NCBI GenBank assembly: GCA_902702965.1
Contig: CACRXP010000093.1
Coordinates: forward strand, 241,543-305,542
Source: Spirometra erinaceieuropaei
Lineage: Eukaryota > Platyhelminthes > Cestoda > Diphyllobothriidea > Diphyllobothriidae
Length of the DNA stretch: 64,000 nucleotides
Direction: 5' to 3'
Part shown: piece by piece, positions 57,935 to 64,000 of the stretch
Position numbering within the stretch: the stretch's first letter is position 1
How the letters are laid out: each line of letters starts with the position of its first letter
Made by a program: the position numbers and the translations under genes
The notes under the pieces: generated by a model
Told to the model about the DNA's origin: nothing
Databases searched by the model: none
The model's input: only the letters and a program-made list of their open reading frames with translations

Positions 57935-58720
57935 TTTGGCGAGCGATCCCGTACATCAAGAACGTCTCTGAGGCCGTTAGCCGCCTTCTTGCACCTCTTG
58001 GGGTTGGAGTTGCACACAGACCGGAGGCCACCATGAGGTGTCAGGTGATGAGACCAAAGGACTCACTGCCACGGCATGAAACATCTGGAGTCGTTTACCG
58101 GATCTGGTGCAATTGCGGACAAAGCAACTACGTCGGAGAAACTGGAAGACTGCTCCGAACGCGAATTGCCGAACACGCGGCAGCGGTACGGAGGAATGAC
58201 GCCAACTCTCAAGTCGCGGCCCATTCGACGAGACCCGGCCACACACGATGAGGCCGAAATTCTCGCGACAGTGGATAATCGTGTGAGCCGCGAGTTGCTT
58301 GAGTCATGGTTCACGGGGCCTCAATCAATCAACAAGTGCAACGACATGTCCACTCCATACTCCGTGCTGAGGCATAGGCTGGCCAAGGTAATTGACCACT
58401 CGGGGCGCGCGCAAGCCGGTGAGCCAGATGGCCGAGCAATCATCACGCCAGCATCCAACACGGGTGATGACATCTCGGTAATTAACAACTGGCATGCCGA
58501 CCAGCAAGCAATTAGCGCACCAGCGGGCAACGATCCTTCATGAAGGGGGGCGCGGTTAATTGCTATAGGTATGCGGTAGCATAACGACTGCATCCTATAA
58601 ATGCTTCAACTTCCTGTGCACGAGTCACCCTTTTCTGCTACTGTCTCTGGTGATGGATTAAAGTGAGAATCCGAAACGTCAGGCGAATAAAGACCTTGTT
58701 CCAGCGATCGTTTCTTCTTC
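57935..58720 (+). mobile_element. Penelope-like element 3' part with GIY-YIG endonuclease domain
   Basis: Frame 1 (57935-58251) encodes IPYIKNVSEAVSRLLAPLGV, VAHRPEAT and then a GIY-YIG-type nuclease start: GVVYRIWC (58087-58110), NYVGETGRLLRTRIAEH (58126-58176). It runs into a stop at 58249. The next frame picks up HDEAEILATVDNRVSRELLESWF (58228-58320) and PYSVLRHRL, so a small deletion has shifted the frame. The tail ends with GTGAGAATCCGAAACGTCAGG and GAATAAA (58661-58690), as in the copy at 22.15 kb. Penelope-like elements couple a telomerase-related RT to this nuclease. The RT part is missing here. Confidence 0.88.
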
Positions 58721-58776
58721 TGATCAACTAGTTCCTGAAACTCGCATCTTCGCTTGTATCGGTACCTGCTTCCACT

Positions 58777-59350
58777 ATCCGCATCAGAGGACTGATCGGC
58801 TCGGACTGTGTGCTGGTGCCTCGGGGGGGAGGGGGGGGGGAGGGGGGAAGAAAGAGTGAGGTCGACTCTGGGAGGCTACGTCTCCACGCCACTAAGCACA
58901 TGTTCCCCACTATAAACAATCTGACGCGCCAAAAGCCCCGACTTGGAGGAATGCCAACTGACGTCAGCAACCAGTTCTTCTCTCAGGACCGAGAGTCAGT
59001 CTGCAATGGCTCCTTAATGTGGTCTCTATGGCACTTCCACGAAGTCGCCTCTTTTTTGTTGTTTTTGCGAAAACCTGGTTCAATGTGCGCAAACGTGCAG
59101 GCGTAGGTGGTGCACACTGACGGGCTGTTTATCCTTGTCAGTCACTGCGCCCCATCTAACCTCCGGTCATATTGACTCTCCTTTGACACCGGGCTCAGGT
59201 GAGTGAAAAGGAGGGAGTGTGTTAGTGGCCTCGAAAGTCCACCGACACAACAAACTAATTCAGGCGCAAGCTACTGTCCCCTGGACGCCATGCTATGGGG
59301 CACACGGTGGACATAATCGGTGGCCACGGCCGAACTCTCATCGGTGTATG
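58777..59350 (+). repeat. Dispersed repeat family 1, copy C (near full length)
   Basis: Colinear with copy B at 45200-45860, but the simple-repeat position carries a G-run (58823-58847) instead of (GA)n. It ends in GGGGCACACGGTGGACATAATCGG..CCGAACTCTC. Confidence 0.8.
58823..58847 (+). repeat. G-rich run, (G7)A(G10)A(G6)
   Basis: Three long G tracts separated by single A on the + strand inside repeat family 1 copy C. It has strong potential for a G-quadruplex. Confidence 0.95.
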
Positions 59351-61670
59351 GCTTATCATTTCTGAATAATTTTTGCTTTTATAAGCAAAGTGTGTAATTC
59401 CTCGGTTTACTCTTTAGAAGTGTTTGAGAAAGAGGAACCTCCACTGGAGGGAGTATTTTTTTTTAATAAAACAAGATTACTTTTCTTAAAGCGAAGCCTG
59501 TCATCATGCTTATCCGCTTATTTTTTCAAATAGATTGCAATAGATTGTGCGTACGACGTTTTGGGAAAAGAACGAACTCAATTTACTTATTTTGCGGTTT
59601 TCCGAAGGTCGCGTTTTCTTCCCAGAAATTTTAGCTGATTTCTGTGTATTTTTTCGAGGTTAGATCCTCGACTGACCACTTCTCATGTTCAGGTCAACTT
59701 AAAATAACGCGTTGCAAATAATTAAAGACGCCGTCGTCTTCCGATCTTGAAAAGTGCTGCAGAGCTAGTTTGAGGAACAGCATACGCTTGTTTTCCAGTT
59801 ACCAAACGAATAGATTAGCCCAGCTTTCAGACCACCCGGCGGTGATAAGTATGCACAGGTCAGGGTCACTGGGTTTTTACCACTTTCTTGATTTAGACAC
59901 CTATCGGTATCTGAAAGGATCAACCAGCTCTCGGCACAAGTCTGTGATCTAGCCATCACAGGGAGCAAGGCAGGCCAGTCTACGGGACACGGTGGGTATT
60001 TGAAAGTCAGAAATCACAACTATTCCCCTCCCCATAGATCAGTGAAACACTAGACTCACTAACTGCCCTCATCCCGTAGGCCTGTAAGCAAGGCTTCAGT
60101 GCTGGTTACATTGCGACTTGCAGCGACCTTCCAAGGGCACCAGGGTCCTCCTTGCTCTTGCGCCAAAAAGACAGCTTTCGCGAATAGCACCGAAAATGCG
60201 AGTCCTGGGCTCCCATTACAACGAAGAGGAACATATGCTCATTGGCACAGCAGTTACATTAGTCTGACCCCGCGAAATCGTACAGAAACCTGTCTTCAGA
60301 GACTAGGAAAGAGCAACAGCAGCTGAACAGTTTTGCAGTCTGACAATGCGGGAGGGACGCAAGGGACGGGGAGGGAGGCTGTGCTCGTGGTCGGGCTGGG
60401 TCCACACCGTATAACTCACGGTGGTCTCACAGTATAGTGACCTAGGTGTCCTTGGCCGGAACGCGCCATTTGACCGCGTGAGCGTAAAGCGCCAGGGAGG
60501 GGGTGTCTGGTTATGGAATTGGTGTCAGACAGTCAGGCCCCCAGCAGTAGTCGGTCCGCGCCAAGTATTTGCGTGCTCTCAAAGTCGGATTCACGGTCCT
60601 CCTCCTCCTCCTCCTCCTCCTCCTCCTCCTCCACTGTGCGGAGAGCGACCAGATAGAGTTAGTTGTCCCTCCCAGCGGCACGTTTCTGCTCGAATAGTCA
60701 TGAACTGAGTCGTCGTGCTGTCTGATCTGTATGGCAGCGGAGACAGTCATGACATGGAATTTGAGAAACCACACCTGCATCCAGTTAGTTCTTCATCGGT
60801 ATGACTCAGGTATGCACGGGAGCTGCCAGGCGATGGGCAGTGCCCACGCCAAAATCTGCGGTAATGCATTTCGTTGCTTCTAGCACAATCTTTATGTACG
60901 GTGGATGATGCAACAACATCGGTAGGTCTCTCTCGTTTGTCCTTCGTGGGTGCGTACAGAGGCAGTGGCTGATGAAGTTGTCAGGGCAGCCGTCCCTTTC
61001 TAACTGATCCCGGAGGTGTCAGGTACTGTAACCGCTCCTGTTGTTCGTTGCGGTGCGTTTTCGGACCTTTAGAAGAACGAACCGGCACAGCCGAGTTTCT
61101 GCACCATCGCGTGGCTGCTATGGTGACAGGGATATTCACATCATCGTTTGGCTCCACGTTCGTCCAGTAACAACAACGTGAAAGACAAGTTCTAGGAGTG
61201 TCCACACGTACCCCGCGCGGCTGTGTCGAAGACGGGTAAATGGACTTTCCTCGACGAGTTCATTGCCCGCGTAGACGCGGACAACACCAAAGCGACTAGT
61301 ATGCGGTGACGTCTCTAGGTGTTCTTGCAGACAAGGTGGCAAAAAGAGATGATACAAAGACATTCCGAGGTCACTTCTCAAGTACCTGTAACTAGGTTAT
61401 GAGACCTGAGAAAACCTGCACAGAGTCGACAGGCATGTCACACTGCCAAGAAGCGCTTGAGTCATCTTCAAATCCGGTCGCATAGCAGAGGTCAAGGCAA
61501 GACGAGAGTTCTGCAAAAAACAAATGTCGTATACATTCTCGTGAGCGCCCATGTCCTATCACGAGGTCCCTGTTTTTAATGAACATTTACGACCTTGATT
61601 GTCCTTGTTGGACATCTCTGAGCTCAGTGCAATGTCAGTAGGACCAACCCATCTCCCACATAACAAAAGA
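59351..61670. other. Intergenic, nothing recognised apart from a (CCT)n run
   Basis: Contains (CCT)n at 60598-60632 and short frames without known motifs. Confidence 0.4.
60598..60632. repeat. (CCT)n microsatellite
   Basis: About eleven uninterrupted CCT units. The Pro-run frame across it is an artefact. Confidence 0.95.
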
Positions 61671-61675
61671 CTACA

Positions 61676-61975
61676 ATGACGAACCTACCTACTGAGCACA
61701 TTCATCCTGCAATGACACCTCTTCTTCCTCCCCCCGTCATCATCAATAATACAGACACAGTTTCTACCTGTTCCCACTGCGACCGTACATTCGAATCAGA
61801 TTTCAGCTTGGTCAGTCACCAGCTAATCCATTGCAGTGCGACCGGAGAACCGCTGCCTGAGGCCGTGACATATACCCGTCAAGCACCTGTCCACACTATC
61901 CTAGGAAATTGGGACATCGCCTGGGTCTATCCGGCCACATTCGTGTACACATTAGTAGTGCACACAACATAGCAT
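61676..61975 (+). mobile_element. RTE-type LINE, zinc-finger tail fragment
   Basis: The frame from 61676 encodes STCSHCDRTFESDFSLVSHQ followed by LIH, a complete C2H2 spacing (C-x2-C-x12-H-x3-H), then TGEPLPEAVTYTR. After a one-base shift comes LGLSGHIRVH (about 61921-61950), the remainder of a second finger. The order matches the C-terminus of the RTE element on the minus strand at 4.1-4.6 kb, where the same tail ends GNMRLHENLR. No upstream RT is seen, so it is an isolated fragment. Confidence 0.7.
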
Positions 61976-63046
61976 ATGGTTAATGAAACGGGCATGCGAT
62001 GTAACTTAACAGCGTCGTAATAGTGAACGGTACCCCGTGCGTGAGAATTACGCCTGTCGGTTTAGATGAAAACCAGTGTGCGGCTAAGTCAACTTTCCTA
62101 AGAAGCGGCTCGTATATCTCTATCAGCATTCAAGAGTCCCTTTGGAAGTGTGTTCTAGGACCTGACTGTCAAACCCTAAAAATAACGAAAAGTCAGTAAT
62201 CACTTTAAACTTAGGCAAGTACAACACCGCCTTTATCAACAACAGACCATCACGCCCATATTCCTGTATTCCGGACAGTCTATGGTCTCAGGAGCTTTTT
62301 TTCGCTGAAGGTGACATGAATAAGCTTTACGCTGGGAGATCACAAAAAATCAAGCATTCTAGAGGTGGCGTGTCTGGTTCACTACTGGCGAAGCAGTGGT
62401 CCAGGGTGCGAAGACAACACAACCACCGTCCTTGCTCAATGGCAAGGGTGCGAGCATGCTCATTCTACGTTACTCATCGGAGTCGCACACATTGCGATGG
62501 CCTGTGACTTCCAAACCATGCCAACAACATGACGCTGTTCAAACTGACTATGATTCTGTTTATGTTTTGTAACACATCTTATACGCAGGTGCAGGAATTA
62601 ACCGCTACCTCCTCGGTGCAAACGCTCAACTTCACGATTTCAGACTCTCGGAAATGAATCGATAGTTTCCTGACGTAGTTGATCTACAATTTCATTGCCT
62701 CAACTGTGCTGGGTATGCCTGTTAGACGACCTGGAGGAACTTCCCCATTTCACCTCATATGTACTTCTATCCGGGGTTACATCAGAGACACTGACGATTT
62801 AGTGTAATTGGCGACTGTTTGCATGTACCAACCCACAATATATGCTCCACTTGACGACGGACAGGAGAGAGCATCCTGTACAGACGAAATCCCACAGACC
62901 GAGTTCCCTCTGCAACGGGTCATGAGTTCACCTTCGCATCCGCCGCGATAATTGCTGAAGCTGATGTAAATAGAGCCCAGGACCTCTGATGAGGACTCAG
63001 TCAACTGAAATATTGATCTTGCTTCCGCATAAGGATTTCTGCTCAG
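61976..63046. other. Intergenic or intronic, nothing recognised
   Basis: Short frames only. It would be the intron upstream of the putative exon at 63047 if that exon is real. Confidence 0.35.
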
Positions 63047-63171
63047 TCACCTGCAGACCTGCGACACCGGTCGTTGACTGGATAAAACTCTCCATAACTG
63101 GCGCCTATTCTGTTGCTACTGTCACGTTGGAAGATGGATCGCTGTATCAGCTCGAGAGCTCGGAAAAATAA
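63047..63171 (+). CDS. Putative terminal exon of an unknown gene
   Basis: A pyrimidine-rich acceptor (GGATTTCTGCTCAG, ending 63046) precedes a frame reading CRPATPVVDWIKLSITGAYS and VTLEDGSLYQLESSEK to TAA at 63169-63171. An AATAAA overlaps the stop codon. The amphipathic strand pattern looks like real protein, but no family comes to mind and no partner exon was found. Confidence 0.35.
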
Positions 63172-64000
63172 ATGACTCTGCTGTCCGGCCAGTCTCATTC
63201 CTTGCTACAAATCACAAATCTGCACGGATGCTACGAACTCTTTTCTAAGGCGTGCGTGATTTATTCATGACCACCTCTGCTTTGACGCCAGTGGTGCATT
63301 GATTTCCTACAACTGATGTCGCGGCGTTAAGCGCTTCGCGCCATGTGCTGTTTGGGCGGACCACTCCTAAGGGTGGGAGGTTACAACTCTGGCGTTGCGA
63401 CCTTTGAACCTATTGAAAACTGTTTTGCGCTCGTCTAAATGTTGACTCGAGTGTAATTAAGCTAAAAGTGCGTGATAAAGACCTTTTAGCAAACAAGTAC
63501 ACACAACCCCCACCCAGTATGGAGGGTATCGAATGGTCTCGATATTTTGCGTGACAATTTTCTTAAGAACATGATAGCAGCGAAGCTTGCGCGCAACCTT
63601 TCTACACCTTAAACTGATCGTGCCTACTTAGCATAGGTTACTAGATATAAGTGCATGCCTTAACAGCCAAACAACACACGCCATTAGGCTACCTTTTTTC
63701 GCTTCGATGACATTCCAAAACATGACTGTGTTTAGTTCGGCTTAGGGCAAAATGCCGCCGAAAGATGGGACAGGATTTATCGAAGTTCCATTGACTAGCC
63801 TGGGGCAGGGAATTTGTTTGTGACGCCCAGTCAGTTGTAATGATGGTTGGTCGAGACACCGATCAGTACCTCTGACTTGGGAAATATTCTCCACTGGTAT
63901 GTTGTTAGCACGGTAATCATCCTGCCCTACATTTGAGTTTGGTTATCTACAGCCTGACAAAGTTGACCCAAATCAAAGGATAGCAATTGTTTTCCTGCAA
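63172..64000. other. Right edge, nothing recognised
   Basis: No open frame of note, repeat or known motif. Confidence 0.4.

Noticed and set aside
1..64000. CRISPR arrays, operons, phage or bacterial defence systems
   Set aside because: The gene structure is eukaryotic with spliceosomal introns and retroelements; no direct-repeat spacer arrays are present.

Overview
The window looks like repeat-rich genomic DNA of a parasitic flatworm. A tapeworm, possibly a diphyllobothriid, is my best guess. The basis is metazoan genes broken by introns with GT/AG borders, together with flatworm-type retroelements: RTE, CR1-like, Penelope-like and Ty3/gypsy elements plus tRNA-derived SINEs. The species is an inference; no marker gene fixes it. 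There are no operons, rRNA genes, CRISPR arrays or bacterial features.

Host genes. Three conserved genes lie in the first 27 kb. (1) On the + strand, a V-ATPase accessory subunit S1 (Ac45, ATP6AP1-like) gene has exons near 2.3-2.9 kb and a last exon at 10.6-10.8 kb, separated by a 7.7 kb intron full of repeats. (2) Facing it tail to tail on the - strand, a WDR83 (MORG1) WD40 gene is spread over five exons from 21.06 down to 11.46 kb. (3) Upstream of it on the same strand, NUP62 occupies three exons from 27.30 down to 23.45 kb, and its phase-matched junctions give about 472 residues. Further right, a long + strand exon (48.29-49.78 kb) encodes an unrecognised protein and contains an assembly gap inside an Asn/Glu-coding tandem repeat. 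Two short stretches (55.64-55.72 kb -, 63.05-63.17 kb +) look like orphan exons.

Mobile DNA. From left to right: a CR1-like endonuclease remnant running off the left edge; a complete Tc1/mariner-type deletion derivative with terminal repeats and TA duplication (1.07-2.04 kb); an RTE 3' end with a C-terminal zinc finger (4.1-5.5 kb); a large inverted repeat in a WDR83 intron (18.1-19.1 kb); Penelope-like 3' ends (21.7 and 57.9 kb, the second with a GIY-YIG domain); CR1-like fragments (28.9, 30.1, 31.9, 35.4-36.5 kb), one with an open 344-residue RT tail; two decayed Ty3/gypsy copies of one family (32.3-35.3 and 38.4-41.2 kb); further RTE fragments (41.3 and 61.7 kb); tRNA-derived SINEs at 37.7, 38.0, 45.9, 46.3 and 51.5 kb; and two unnamed dispersed repeat families. 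A degenerate TTAGGG tract at 52.6-53.0 kb looks like an interstitial telomeric sequence.

The conserved genes act in separate housekeeping roles (organelle acidification, WD40 scaffolding or splicing, nuclear transport) and show no sign of a shared pathway. Most remaining sequence is intron or intergenic DNA in which I see no supported feature. Identities rest on protein motifs recognised by eye; no database search was run.
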